Part shown: positions 47,276 through 56,324 of the stretch, piece by piece
Layout of the letters: every line of letters begins with the position of its first letter
How positions within the stretch are numbered: position 1 is the stretch's first letter
Origin: Rhizobium herbae
Lineage (GTDB): Bacteria; Pseudomonadota; Alphaproteobacteria; Rhizobiales; Rhizobiaceae
Length of the DNA stretch: 64,000 bases
Assembly (NCBI RefSeq): GCF_017873135.1
Contig: NZ_JAGGJV010000004.1
Coordinates: 124,001 to 188,000 of the forward strand
Direction of reading: 5' to 3'
Translations under genes and position numbers: made by a program
The notes under the pieces: generated by a model
Told to the model about the DNA's origin: nothing
The model's database searches: none
What the model saw: only the letters and a program-made list of their open reading frames with translations

Positions 47276-47303
47276 CGGAGCGCGTCCCGACGCGCTCCGT
47301 TTT
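47276..47303 (+). terminator. Intercistronic hairpin between tkt and gap
   Basis: CGGAGCGCGTC and GACGCGCTCCG form an 11-bp inverted repeat with a 2-bp centre, followed by TTTT. It starts 11 nt after tkt and ends ~35 nt before gap. It may give partial termination or act as an RNA-processing barrier. Confidence 0.6.
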
Positions 47304-47337
47304 CCACACCGAGACCTTAGACAGGGAGAGACCTGAA

Positions 47338-48348
<1,011 letters not shown>

Positions 48349-48352
48349 AGCC

Positions 48353-48916
48353 ATGTTTCGGCCCCTTCCCCTCAAGACGGTACGCTGGCGTCCGCTCGAA
48401 GGGGAAGGGCTCGAACATCTGACGGTCGGACCTTTCGAGGCGGGCATCCGCGCTTCCAGTGTCCTGATCGGCGAACGCGGCGGCCGCCCTTATGGCGTCC
48501 GCTACACCATAGACTGCGATAAGACCTGGACCGTCATGTCCTTCCGCATCGACACGACAGCCGGCCACCAGCTTTCCCTGGCGTCCGACGGCAAAGGCCA
48601 TTGGCACGATGCGGACGGCACCGCCCTGCCCGCCTTGGATGGCTGCATCGACATCGATCTTGCCGGAACGCCCTTTACCAATACCCTGCCCATCCGCCGC
48701 CTCGGCTTGAAGCCTGAGGACGGCACCGTTAAACTCACCATGCTCTATCTGCCTTTCGATACGTTCGAGCCATTTCCCGATGGCCAGAACTATACCTGCC
48801 TCGAAGACGGGCGGCTCTATCGATACGGGGCCGAGGACCGCTCCTTCACTGCCGACCTGCCGGTGGACGAGGACGGGCTGGTGACGGATTATCCCACCCT
48901 TTTCCTAAGACTATGA
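48353..48916 (+). CDS. Putative glycolipid-binding protein (187 aa) between gap and pgk
   Basis: A 187-residue cytoplasmic protein without signal peptide or TM segment. The pattern '[19 protein letters not shown]', '[20 protein letters not shown]', '[20 protein letters not shown]', '[20 protein letters not shown]' matches proteins annotated as putative glycolipid-binding (PF06475-like, related to the spore-lipocalin-like fold). The true ligand is unknown. It begins 4 bp after gap and ends 13 bp before pgk, so it is in the same transcript. Its presence inside a glycolytic operon is unusual. Confidence 0.8.
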   Translation: MFRPLPLKTVRWRPLEGEGLEHLTVGPFEAGIRASSVLIGERGGRPYGVRYTIDCDKTWTVMSFRIDTTAGHQLSLASDGKGHWHDADGTALPALDGCIDIDLAGTPFTNTLPIRRLGLKPEDGTVKLTMLYLPFDTFEPFPDGQNYTCLEDGRLYRYGAEDRSFTADLPVDEDGLVTDYPTLFLRL

Positions 48917-48929
48917 CCGGAGACCGATC

Positions 48930-50129
48930 ATGACTTTCAAGACCCTCGACGACCTCACCGATATCGCCGGCAAGCGCGTACTCGTGCGCGTCGATCTCAA
49001 TGTGCCGGTCAAGGACGGCAAGGTGACGGACGCCACCCGCATCGAGCGCGTCGTGCCGACCATCCGCGAACTCTCGGAAAAAGGCGCCAAGGTCATCCTG
49101 CTCGCCCATTTCGGTCGTCCGAAGGGCGAACCGGTCGCCGACATGTCGCTGTCGCTGATCGCGCCAGCCGTCGAGGACATCCTCGACCAGCGCGTTCATT
49201 TCGCTGCCGATTGCATCGGCGAGAAGGCCGCGACAGCGATCGCCGGCATGAGCAACGGCGATGTTCTGCTTCTGGAAAACACCCGTTTCCACAAGGGCGA
49301 GGAAAAGAACGACGCCGAATTCACCAAGGCGCTTTCCGCCAATGGCGACATCTATGTCAACGACGCCTTCTCCGCCGCGCATCGCGCCCATTCATCCACC
49401 GAAGGCGTCGCCCGCCTGCTGCCGGCCTATGCCGGCCGCACCATGCAGGCTGAGCTTGAAGCGCTGGAAAAAGGCCTCGGCAATCCGAAGCGCCCGGTCG
49501 TCGCCATCGTCGGCGGCGCCAAGGTCTCCACCAAGATCGACCTGTTGATGAACCTCGTGAAGAAGGTCGATGCCCTCGTCATCGGCGGCGGCATGGCCAA
49601 TACCTTCATCGCCGCGCGCGGTACCAATGTCGGCAAGTCGCTCTGCGAGCACGACCTCGCCGATACCGCCAAGCAGATCATGATCGAAGCCGCGACCGCC
49701 GGCTGCGCCATCGTACTCCCGGTCGACGGCGTCATTGCCCGCGAATTCAAGGCCGGCGCCGAGAACGAAGTCGTCGACATCGAGGCGATCCCGGCCGATG
49801 CCATGGTACTCGACGTCGGTCCGAAGTCGATCGCAGCCGTCAACGACTGGGTCAGCAAGGCCGAGACGCTGGTCTGGAACGGCCCGCTCGGCGCCTTCGA
49901 AATCGCCCCGTTCGACAAGGCCACCGTCGCTGTCGCCAAGCATGCGGCATCCCGCACCAAGAGTGGCGGTCTCGTTTCCGTTGCCGGTGGCGGCGATACG
50001 GTTTCGGCGATGAACCATGCCGGCGTCGCCGACGATCTCACCTATGTCTCGACCGCCGGCGGCGCCTTCCTCGAATGGATGGAAGGCAAGCCGCTTCCGG
50101 GTGTCGATATCCTGCACCAGCAGAAGTAG
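48930..50129 (+). CDS. pgk: Phosphoglycerate kinase
   Basis: 399 aa, normal length. It converts 1,3-bisphosphoglycerate and ADP to 3-phosphoglycerate and ATP. '[19 protein letters not shown]' and 'HFGRPKG' give the substrate-binding N-domain. '[12 protein letters not shown]' and the C-terminal '[16 protein letters not shown]' form the nucleotide site. GGAGA precedes the ATG. A hairpin terminator follows before fbaB. Confidence 0.98.
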   Translation: MTFKTLDDLTDIAGKRVLVRVDLNVPVKDGKVTDATRIERVVPTIRELSEKGAKVILLAHFGRPKGEPVADMSLSLIAPAVEDILDQRVHFAADCIGEKAATAIAGMSNGDVLLLENTRFHKGEEKNDAEFTKALSANGDIYVNDAFSAAHRAHSSTEGVARLLPAYAGRTMQAELEALEKGLGNPKRPVVAIVGGAKVSTKIDLLMNLVKKVDALVIGGGMANTFIAARGTNVGKSLCEHDLADTAKQIMIEAATAGCAIVLPVDGVIAREFKAGAENEVVDIEAIPADAMVLDVGPKSIAAVNDWVSKAETLVWNGPLGAFEIAPFDKATVAVAKHAASRTKSGGLVSVAGGGDTVSAMNHAGVADDLTYVSTAGGAFLEWMEGKPLPGVDILHQQK

Positions 50130-50174
50130 GATGCGGGCCTGCCCGAAACCCTGCGCGATAAAGTGATGTGTCAG

Positions 50175-50207
50175 ACCCTTTGGCTTCCGGGCCAAGGGGT
50201 TTATATT
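50175..50207 (+). terminator. Intrinsic terminator of pgk
   Basis: ACCCTTTGGC pairs with GCCAAGGGGT (one G-T pair) around a 6-nt loop, followed by TTATATTT. It starts 46 nt after the pgk stop. Confidence 0.75.
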
Positions 50208-50376
50208 TCCTGTTCATGCGATATCGCACTCGCCCACTCACCGGGCAGATGCTCGAAATAACCCAGCCTATTCAATCGATTAAATTTATTTCAATCGTTT
50301 TAAAAAGTTTAATTTTTATTTTCGCATCGATTTTCTTCTGCTATCGAAAGCTACAGCCAAGAATAGGAGAGACGTG
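50208..50376 (+). promoter_or_regulatory. AT-rich upstream region of fbaB
   Basis: The stretch 50270-50335 is strikingly AT-rich (long A and T runs) compared with the GC-rich surroundings, as in an UP-type or H-NS-like-responsive promoter. No single -35/-10 pair stands out. AGGAGA lies 6 nt before the fbaB ATG. Confidence 0.4.
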
Positions 50377-51402
50377 ATGAGCGAAAGACTGGAAGACATT
50401 GCAGCCGCCATGATGGCAACGGGCCAGGGCTTGCTGGCAGCGGACGAATCGACCGCAACGATCGGCAAGCGCTTCGATACGATCGGTCTCGCTTCGACCG
50501 AGACGTCGCGCCGCGACTATCGCGAGATGCTGTTCCGCGCCGATGAAGCTATGAAATCCTGCATTTCCGGCGTCATCCTCTACGAAGAAACCCTTTTCCA
50601 GAAAGCGGCCGACGGCACCCCCTTCGTCGACATCATTCGCGCCGCCGGCGCCGTATCCGGCATCAAGGTCGATACCGGCGCCAAGCCGATGGCGAAGTTT
50701 CCGGGCGAAACGATCACCGAAGGCCTCGACGGCCTCGCCGCCCGCCTGAAGACCTACTATGACGCCGGCGCCCGTTTTGCCAAATGGCGCGGCGTCATCT
50801 CCGTCTCCGATGTCCTGCCGAGCTTCGGCGCCATCAAGGCCAATGCGCAGGCGCTCGCCCGCTACGCCGCGCTCTGCCAGGAAGCCGGCATCGTGCCCAT
50901 CGTCGAGCCGGAAGTGCTGATGGACGGCGCACCGGGCAACCACTCGATCGACCGCTCGGAAGAAGTGACCGAAGAAACGCTCCGCATCGTCTTTGCGGAA
51001 CTGAGCGACGCCCGGGTCAGCCTGGAAGGCATCATCCTGAAGCCGAGCATGGTCATCGACGGCAAGAAGGCGCGCAAAGCCTCGGTCGCCGAAGTTGCCG
51101 AGCGCACGGTCAAGGTGCTGAAGCGCACCGTGCCGTCAGCCGTTCCCGGCATCGCCTTCCTGTCCGGCGGACAGTCCACCGAGGAAGCAACCGCGCACCT
51201 CTCCGCCATGAAGGCCGGCTACGACCTGCCCTGGGGCATGACCTTCTCCTATGGCCGTGCGTTGCAGACCGAGGCGCTCAATGCCTGGGGCGGCAAGCCC
51301 GAAAACATCGCCGCCGGCCAGCGCGCCTTCAGCCACCGCGCGCAGATGTGCAGCCTTGCCGCCAAGGGCGGATGGAAGAAGGAACTCGAAAAAGCCGCGT
51401 GA
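50377..51402 (+). CDS. fbaB: Class I fructose-bisphosphate aldolase
   Basis: 341 aa Schiff-base aldolase that splits fructose-1,6-bisphosphate. The family start 'ATGQGLLAADESTATIGKRF' is clear. 'GVILYEETLFQKA', 'KVDTGAKPMAKFPGE', 'FAKWRGVISV', 'PIVEPEVLMDG' and 'LEGIILKPSMVI' follow, the last holding the Schiff-base Lys region. The ATG at 50377 has AGGAGA 6 nt upstream; GTG 50374 is rejected. It has its own upstream AT-rich region and its own terminator, so it is transcribed apart from pgk. Confidence 0.97.
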   Translation: MSERLEDIAAAMMATGQGLLAADESTATIGKRFDTIGLASTETSRRDYREMLFRADEAMKSCISGVILYEETLFQKAADGTPFVDIIRAAGAVSGIKVDTGAKPMAKFPGETITEGLDGLAARLKTYYDAGARFAKWRGVISVSDVLPSFGAIKANAQALARYAALCQEAGIVPIVEPEVLMDGAPGNHSIDRSEEVTEETLRIVFAELSDARVSLEGIILKPSMVIDGKKARKASVAEVAERTVKVLKRTVPSAVPGIAFLSGGQSTEEATAHLSAMKAGYDLPWGMTFSYGRALQTEALNAWGGKPENIAAGQRAFSHRAQMCSLAAKGGWKKELEKAA

Positions 51403-51431
51403 TTTTTCAAAGTTACGGAGGGAGAGGAGGA

Positions 51432-51463
51432 AGCCCGGTCTGCGCAAGCGGCCGGGCTTTTTT
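51432..51463 (+). terminator. Intrinsic terminator of fbaB
   Basis: AGCCCGG (51432-51438) pairs with CCGGGCT (51452-51458), followed by six T. It starts 30 nt after the fbaB stop. Confidence 0.88.
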
Positions 51464-51570
51464 CATGGCGTGCGGAAACCGATTGTCAGGGTGACAAGAA
51501 CCTTGTTCGCACAGTCCCCGCCCTGCGATATCCCCTGAAAGCCGGATCACGCCTCTGGGGAGAAAACAAT

Positions 51571-52488
51571 ATGAACAGCGTCGCCTATGTCACCGTCGAT
51601 GTTTTCACCACCGAACGGTTTTGCGGAAACCAGCTTGCGGTCATTCCGGATGCCCGCGGCCTGTCGGATGCACAGATGCAGAATATCGCCGCCGAATTCC
51701 GCTATTCCGAAGTCACCTTCGTGTTGCCGCCGAACGATCCGGCCAACACCGCCCGGGTGAGAATCTTCACGCCGACGATGGAAATCCCGTTCGCCGGGCA
51801 TCCGAATGTCGGTACGGCCTTCGTTCTCGGCGGCCAGGGCGACATTTTCGGCAAGCCGGCCGGGGATGTGCTCCGGTTCGAGGAAAAGGCCGGTATCGTC
51901 GAGGCGGTGCTGATACGCGGCGAAGGGCATGTCGTCGGCGCCGGCATTGTCGCGCCCCAACCTCTGTCGCTCGGACCACAGATCGATAGCGAGACCATCG
52001 CCCGCTGTGCCGCGATCGAGGCCGGCAACATTCGCACCGGGATCCACACCCCCGTCATCGCTTCCGTTGGCCTGCCTTTCGCGGTTGCCGAGGTGACCGA
52101 TCTCGAAACGCTCGCCCGCGCCTGCCCGAACACCGCCGCCTTTGCCGAGGCCGGCCGGCGGTACTCGCCGGAAGACGATCAGTTCGCCCTGTTTCTCTAT
52201 ACGCGCGCGCCGGAAAGCCCATGGCATCTGCGCGCCCGGATGTTCGCCCCTCTCGACAACGTCATCGAGGACCCGGCAACCGGAAGTGCCTCCGGTGCTG
52301 TGAGTGCGCTTTTGGCCTCCCTGCAACCGGATAGCGACACCGAGATCGATATCACCATCGAGCAAGGCGTCGAGATGGGACGCCGGAGCCTGATCGAACT
52401 GACTGTCCGCAAATCGGATGGGCTGGTTCGCAGCGTACGGATCGCGGGACGCTGCGTGGCCGTCATGCAGGGCTCCTTCAACCTCTAG
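51571..52488 (+). CDS. PhzF-family epimerase/isomerase (305 aa)
   Basis: A two-fold diaminopimelate-epimerase-like protein. The N-terminal 'VDVFTTERFCGNQLAVI', active-site Glu47 in 'FRYSEVTFV', 'RIFTPTMEIPFAGHPNVGTAFVL' and 'DPATGSASGAVSALL' are typical of the PhzF/YddE group. Phenazine synthesis is not implied; no phz genes are present. Substrate unknown. GGGGAG lies upstream of the ATG. Its stop codon overlaps the stop of a small minus-strand membrane gene. Confidence 0.93.
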   Translation: MNSVAYVTVDVFTTERFCGNQLAVIPDARGLSDAQMQNIAAEFRYSEVTFVLPPNDPANTARVRIFTPTMEIPFAGHPNVGTAFVLGGQGDIFGKPAGDVLRFEEKAGIVEAVLIRGEGHVVGAGIVAPQPLSLGPQIDSETIARCAAIEAGNIRTGIHTPVIASVGLPFAVAEVTDLETLARACPNTAAFAEAGRRYSPEDDQFALFLYTRAPESPWHLRARMFAPLDNVIEDPATGSASGAVSALLASLQPDSDTEIDITIEQGVEMGRRSLIELTVRKSDGLVRSVRIAGRCVAVMQGSFNL

Positions 52489-52640
52489 GGCCGGATCAGC
52501 ACCGTCAGCATCATCACCGCGATCGCAAACACCGCAATCTTCCAGAAGTCGCGGCGCTGGCGCAGTCCGGGCAGGTTGAGCGGCTTCAACAGCTGGATCA
52601 CCATGGCCAGAAGCAGGATCACCGTTAACGCTTTCGACAT
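52485..52640 (-). CDS. Small membrane protein (51 aa)
   Basis: Reading the minus strand gives a 51-residue frame, MSKALTVILLLAMVIQLLKP to a C-terminus TVLIRP. It has two hydrophobic segments (~4-20 and ~33-48) separated by a basic turn (LRQRRD), a helical hairpin in the inner membrane. AGAGA lies ~7-12 nt before the ATG. I do not recognise a family name, but similar short double-TM proteins occur in rhizobia. Its stop overlaps the PhzF stop by two bases on the other strand. Confidence 0.55.
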   Translation of the reverse strand: MSKALTVILLLAMVIQLLKPLNLPGLRQRRDFWKIAVFAIAVMMLTVLIRP

Positions 52641-52829
52641 CGTTTTTCTCTTTTGTGGAAAACAACTTGGCAGACTTGCGGCCCGTCACACGCCCGTCAC
52701 TATTGCGCGCGATCAGGGCTAGGCCGTAGCGCTGTCTTTTGCAATCTCCCGTCCATGAAAAATTCCGGCTGGCAATTGTGGCGGCGTCGCTCTACCTTTC
52801 AATTGCAGCCTGGAACCAGCGGATTTCAC

Positions 52830-54107
52830 ATGCGAAAAAACCTCCTGCCCGTCGCCGCTCTCCTGCTTGGAACGCTGTTTCTCTTCTTGGGAAATGGCCT
52901 GCACAGCCTGTTGCTGCCCGTGCGCGGCACGACGGAAGGCTATTCGACAACGCTGCTCGGCCTGCTCGGCACATCCTGGGCCAGCGGCTTCGTGCTTGGC
53001 TGCCTGCTTGCGCCGGCGATCGTCAAACGCGCCGGCCATGTGCGCGCCTTCAGCGGCTTTGCCGCGCTGCTGGCAATCATCGCCCTGCTCACCGGCCTGC
53101 TGGTCGATCCGATCTGGTGGGTGGTGCTGCGCGCCTTTACCGGATTTTCGACAGCCGGCACGTCGATGATCATCGAAAGCTGGCTGAACGAGCGCGCCAC
53201 CAATGAAAGCCGCGGTGCGATCTTCTCGCTCTACATCGCCATCACCCTGATGGGCGTTGTCGGCGGCCAGTTGATGATCCCGTTCGGCGATACATCGGCG
53301 ACAACATTCTTCATGATCTGCGGCATCGTCTATTGCCTTGCCATGCTGCCGACACTGCTCTCGACCGCCGCCTCACCGCAGCCGCTGAAACAGGTCAGCC
53401 TCGACCTGCGCGGGCTCTACCGCAATTCGCCGATCTCCTTTCTCGGCATCCTGCTCGTCGGCATCGCCAACGGCGCCTATGGCACGCTCGGCGCGGTCTT
53501 CGGCCGCCAGGTCGGCCTCACCGACAGCAATGTCGCGCTGATGATGAGTACGACGATCTTTGCCGGCGCCGTAATGCAGTTTCCCGCCGGCCGCCTCTCC
53601 GACATGATCGACCGGCGCTACGTCCTGGCGGCGCTTGCTGCCATCGCTGCCGTCGCCGGTACGCTGATCTTCCTCATCGAGCCCACGCATGTCATCATGC
53701 TGATCACGCTTGTCGGCATCTACGGCGCGACGGCGAACGCGCTCTATCCGATCGCCGTGTCGCATGCCAACGACTTCGCCACACCGGAGGATTTCGTCAA
53801 GATTTCCGGCGGCCTTTTGCTACTTTACGGCATCGGCACGATCATCGGCCCGACTATCGGCGGCCCGATCATGACCGCCACCGGCCCCTACGGTCTGTTC
53901 ATGATCACCGCCTGCGCCCATGTGCTGATCACGGCTTACGCGATCTTCCGCAGCCGCATGCGCGCAGCCGTGCCCGCATCCGAACGCGACGCCTATTCCA
54001 CCATCAACCCGGGTACGCTGACAACACCGGAAAGCCTGCAGCTGTCGCCACGGGCAGCACCGTTTGAGGAACCGAATGGCGAGAAGCCAGCAAGGGGGCC
54101 GGAATGA
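52830..54107 (+). CDS. MFS transporter (425 aa, YcaD-like)
   Basis: A 12-TM major facilitator. TM1 begins LLPVAALLLGTLFLFLGNGL, and 'RAFTGFSTAGTSMIIESWLN' plus 'GRLSDMIDRRYVLA' are MFS loop motifs; the first resembles the YcaD/UMF1-like subgroup. Substrate unknown. I chose ATG 52830 because TM1 follows at once; the long in-frame upstream stretch (from ~52653) has no membrane or coding character. DUF1192 follows with a 4-nt overlap (ATGA). Confidence 0.92.
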   Translation: MRKNLLPVAALLLGTLFLFLGNGLHSLLLPVRGTTEGYSTTLLGLLGTSWASGFVLGCLLAPAIVKRAGHVRAFSGFAALLAIIALLTGLLVDPIWWVVLRAFTGFSTAGTSMIIESWLNERATNESRGAIFSLYIAITLMGVVGGQLMIPFGDTSATTFFMICGIVYCLAMLPTLLSTAASPQPLKQVSLDLRGLYRNSPISFLGILLVGIANGAYGTLGAVFGRQVGLTDSNVALMMSTTIFAGAVMQFPAGRLSDMIDRRYVLAALAAIAAVAGTLIFLIEPTHVIMLITLVGIYGATANALYPIAVSHANDFATPEDFVKISGGLLLLYGIGTIIGPTIGGPIMTATGPYGLFMITACAHVLITAYAIFRSRMRAAVPASERDAYSTINPGTLTTPESLQLSPRAAPFEEPNGEKPARGPE

Positions 54108-54292
54108 GCCTGTTTGACGATGATCGCCCGAAGAAACAACTGGCCCACGAGATCGGCTGCGACCTGTCGCTGCTGTCGGCCGACGAGCTTTCGTTGCGGA
54201 TCGACCTGCTGAAACAGGAAATCGAGCGGCTTGAAGCGGAAAGAACAAACAAGTCGGCAAGTAAATCGGCCGCGGAAAGCTTCTTTCGATAG
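54104..54292 (+). CDS. DUF1192-family protein (62 aa)
   Basis: A 62-residue cytoplasmic protein starting MSLFDDDRPKKQLAHEIGCD with 'LSADELSLRIDLLKQEIERL', the conserved part of DUF1192, a short helical hairpin found in most Rhizobiales. Function unknown. It overlaps the MFS stop by 4 nt and is therefore coupled to it. Confidence 0.9.
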   Translation: MSLFDDDRPKKQLAHEIGCDLSLLSADELSLRIDLLKQEIERLEAERTNKSASKSAAESFFR

Positions 54293-54399
54293 CGGCCCGG
54301 CGATTTAAAGAAACATCGGCCGACCCGATTGTCGAAAACAGGACATCACTTCGACGTGAATCCGGTCGCCGTAACGCTTCATTAAGCCTTATAAGATAT
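54293..54399. other. Intergenic stretch between DUF1192 and the candidate sRNA
   Basis: About 107 bp with no gene. TATAAG near 54391-54397 could be a -10 for the downstream RNA, but no good -35 is 17 bp before it. Confidence 0.35.
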
Positions 54400-54507
54400 T
54401 ACTGGGACATCCAGATCGCTCTGGACTCAGACAATTTCCCGACTGGCGAATGGTCTGATTTTTCTCCCTGTTTTACCTTGAGAGCCGCGTTTGCGGCTCT
54501 TTTTTTG
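54400..54507 (+). ncRNA. Candidate small RNA upstream of rcdA
   Basis: A ~105-nt stretch ends in a perfect intrinsic terminator, AGAGCCGC-GTTT-GCGGCTCT plus seven T (54481-54507), that lies ~190 nt beyond the last stop and before the next gene. Inside are two more stems: CCAGA-TCGC-TCTGG, and TCAGAC pairing with GTCTGA around an ~20-nt loop. TATAAG lies just upstream. An orphan three-hairpin unit with its own terminator fits a trans-acting sRNA; it could also be the processed 3' end of the MFS-DUF1192 mRNA. Confidence 0.45.
54481..54507 (+). terminator. Intrinsic terminator before rcdA
   Basis: AGAGCCGC (54481-54488) pairs with GCGGCTCT (54493-54500) around GTTT and is followed by seven T. 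It ends the MFS-DUF1192 transcript or the candidate sRNA. Confidence 0.92.
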
Positions 54508-54542
54508 TCCTTTTTTCCCCAACCTGCAAAGAATTGTGGAGA

Positions 54543-54557
54543 TTAACCCTTTCTTAA
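54543..54557. promoter_or_regulatory. CtrA-like box upstream of rcdA
   Basis: TTAA-CCCTTTC-TTAA, a full TTAA-N7-TTAA match, 124 bp before the rcdA ATG. Several more GTTAAC/TTAACC half-sites follow (near 54628 and 54662). Confidence 0.5.
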
Positions 54558-54680
54558 GAATAGGCTTGCGCGGAATGCGCTATGAGATCATGTTCAAGTC
54601 ATAAGACGAGCGGAACGAAACCTTTTGTTAACCCGTTCGTTACCTGACCGAGTTGATGCGTTTAACCAGGGAATCAAGCC

Positions 54681-55199
54681 ATGTCCGAACGGGGATTGAA
54701 TACTGTGAGCTTCGCGGGGCACGCTGCGTCTTCGGCGCAGTTCAAGGTGCTGTACGCGGAAGGCATGGGCCTGGTTGAAGAAACCGCAAGCTATCTGGAC
54801 GGCCCCGGTCGCGCAGCCTCCAAGGTTCTGCCGCGCATGGCGTCGGTACTCTACGCAGCAGAATCGATGCGCCTCACCACCCGCCTGATGCAGATGGCAT
54901 CCTGGCTTCTCCTTCAGCGCGCCGTTAACAATGGCGAGATGAACCGCGAGCAGGTCCTGTCGGAGAAGAACAAGGTTCGCCTCGACAGCTTCAACGTCGA
55001 TCGCACGGCACCGGGCTGGGGCGACTTGCCGGAAGGCTTTCGCGACCTGATCGACCGGTCGCTGCGCCTGCAGAACCGCGTCGCCCTGCTCGATCGCGAA
55101 ATCTACCGCCCGCAGGAAGCCCAGAATTTTCTTCCGGACAACCAGAATGGCGTCAAGGCACAGCTCAGCCTGTTGCAGACCGCTTTCGGCACCAACTGA
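54681..55199 (+). CDS. rcdA: RcdA-family regulator of CtrA degradation (DUF1465, 172 aa)
   Basis: 172 aa, helical, of the DUF1465/RcdA family. Recognisable segments are 'LYAEGMGLVEETASYLDGPG', 'ASVLYAAESMRLTTRLMQMA' and 'WLLLQRAVNNGEM'. In Caulobacter RcdA is an adaptor that helps ClpXP degrade the cell-cycle regulator CtrA at the pole; in Sinorhizobium it is essential. It is monocistronic with its own terminator. A CtrA-type box upstream suggests feedback: CtrA may control its own degradation factor. Confidence 0.92.
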   Translation: MSERGLNTVSFAGHAASSAQFKVLYAEGMGLVEETASYLDGPGRAASKVLPRMASVLYAAESMRLTTRLMQMASWLLLQRAVNNGEMNREQVLSEKNKVRLDSFNVDRTAPGWGDLPEGFRDLIDRSLRLQNRVALLDREIYRPQEAQNFLPDNQNGVKAQLSLLQTAFGTN

Positions 55200-55228
55200 T
55201 CCCGGAACTGCTGTACCCTGAGACGTTA

Positions 55229-55254
55229 AACCCGGCCACTGAGCCGGGTTTTTT
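55229..55254 (+). terminator. Intrinsic terminator of rcdA
   Basis: AACCCGGC pairs with GCCGGGTT around CACTGA, followed by a T-run. It begins 30 nt after the rcdA stop. Confidence 0.9.
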
Positions 55255-55281
55255 ATTGTCCGCAAACGGCAGTTTCGCGGG

Positions 55282-55932
55282 TTATTGCTTGGTGGGCTCT
55301 TTCAAACGAAGGACCAAGGTCCGGCCACGGCGGATCGCCGTCAGAGCCGCGCCGATGACGACGATCCAGAGGGCTGCCGTCAACACCTGATTGTGGCCTC
55401 CCCACAGCGGCTCCAGGATGGAGATGGCCGCCGCCGCCGTGATGACCGCCATACGATGCTGCTTGGCCATCGGGCCTGAAAAGTCGCTCGGCTGCCCCGT
55501 CGCCCGCCCCAGTTCACGGACATAGGCGGTCAGAACGGCAAAGGCGCCGGCCGCCCAGCCGAGACCCGGCATGCCGATGCCATAACCGACACCGGCAAAG
55601 ATCAGGAGATCGGCGACCCGATCAGGAAACTCGTTCCAGAAGGGGCCGTCCGGTGCGCCCTTGCCGCCCTCCACCGCGACCATGCCGTCGAACAGATTGC
55701 AAAGCAGCCGGAGCTGGCAGAACGATCCCGCCAACAGCAGCCAGACGATCCGAGCCGCGCCTGCACCCTCTCCCGCCAAAAAGAACATGACCCCGGCCAG
55801 TGCCGCCGCCGCCATGCTGGCTTGAGAGATCTGGTTGGGCGTGATTGCCCGCACCGCCATCCATCGTGCGATGGCGCCCGCCCATCGGGTGTCGCGGCTT
55901 GCCAGAGGCCGCCTGTCGCCTGTCTCCGTCAT
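55282..55932 (-). CDS. CDP-alcohol phosphatidyltransferase-like membrane protein (216 aa)
   Basis: A 216-aa protein with about six TM helices and a divergent CDP-alcohol phosphotransferase motif: NLFDGMVAVEGGKG then 'FWNEFPDRVADLLIFAG'. Compared with canonical DxxDGxxAR...GxxxDxxxD, the first Asp is Asn, Arg is Val and the Gly is Asn, but the last three Asp are kept. Family members join a CDP-activated lipid to an alcohol. It resembles E. coli YnbA in context (beside a CdsA paralogue). Its start overlaps the stop of the 131-aa membrane gene by 4 nt. The substrate is unknown. Confidence 0.85.
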   Translation of the reverse strand: MTETGDRRPLASRDTRWAGAIARWMAVRAITPNQISQASMAAAALAGVMFFLAGEGAGAARIVWLLLAGSFCQLRLLCNLFDGMVAVEGGKGAPDGPFWNEFPDRVADLLIFAGVGYGIGMPGLGWAAGAFAVLTAYVRELGRATGQPSDFSGPMAKQHRMAVITAAAAISILEPLWGGHNQVLTAALWIVVIGAALTAIRRGRTLVLRLKEPTKQ

Positions 55933-56324
55933 CGTCCGGCACCTCTTCTTCTGGAAATCGAGTAATTGTAGACCGCCGCATAGCTGGTGGACACGAGTAG
56001 CGGAACCGCGACGGTGCGGGCTATCTCAGGCGTTCTGATGAGTGCATGCAGCGCCACCAGCAGGCTTGCCGAGCCCAGGCATGCGATCAATGGCGGCGCC
56101 CAAAATCTCGTCATGCCGATGAAAAGCTTCGACAGACCGTCGATCACGGATTTCAGGAAAAGCGTCAAGCAGGCCGAAAGCGCTCCCTGCAGAAACCCCG
56201 AATAGAGCGGCTGCGGCATGGCATGATCGCGATTGGCAAAGGCGGCCCAGCCGCCCATCGCCAGAAAGGCGAAGAGGACATGCACCGTGCCGCTGCCCGC
56301 CAGTCGCCGAAGCGCAGCCGTCAC
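55929..56324 (-). CDS. Small membrane protein of lipid cassette (131 aa)
   Basis: A 131-aa protein with about four hydrophobic helices ('VHVLFAFLAMGGWAAFA', 'GFLQGALSACLTLFLKSVID', 'FWAPPLIACLGSASLLVALH', 'TVAVPLLVSTSYAAVYNY') and a basic C-terminus (SRRRGAGR). I do not recognise the family. The start is GTG at 56324, overlapping the CdsA-like stop as GTGA; the longer open frame upstream is antisense-like noise inside cdsA. Being sandwiched with 4-nt overlaps between CdsA-like and CDP-alcohol genes suggests it belongs to the same lipid pathway. Confidence 0.72.
   Translation of the reverse strand: MTAALRRLAGSGTVHVLFAFLAMGGWAAFANRDHAMPQPLYSGFLQGALSACLTLFLKSVIDGLSKLFIGMTRFWAPPLIACLGSASLLVALHALIRTPEIARTVAVPLLVSTSYAAVYNYSISRRRGAGR

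Noticed and set aside
51571-52488. Phenazine biosynthesis gene
   Set aside because: PhzF-fold proteins are widespread and no other phz gene is present, so no phenazine pathway is claimed.
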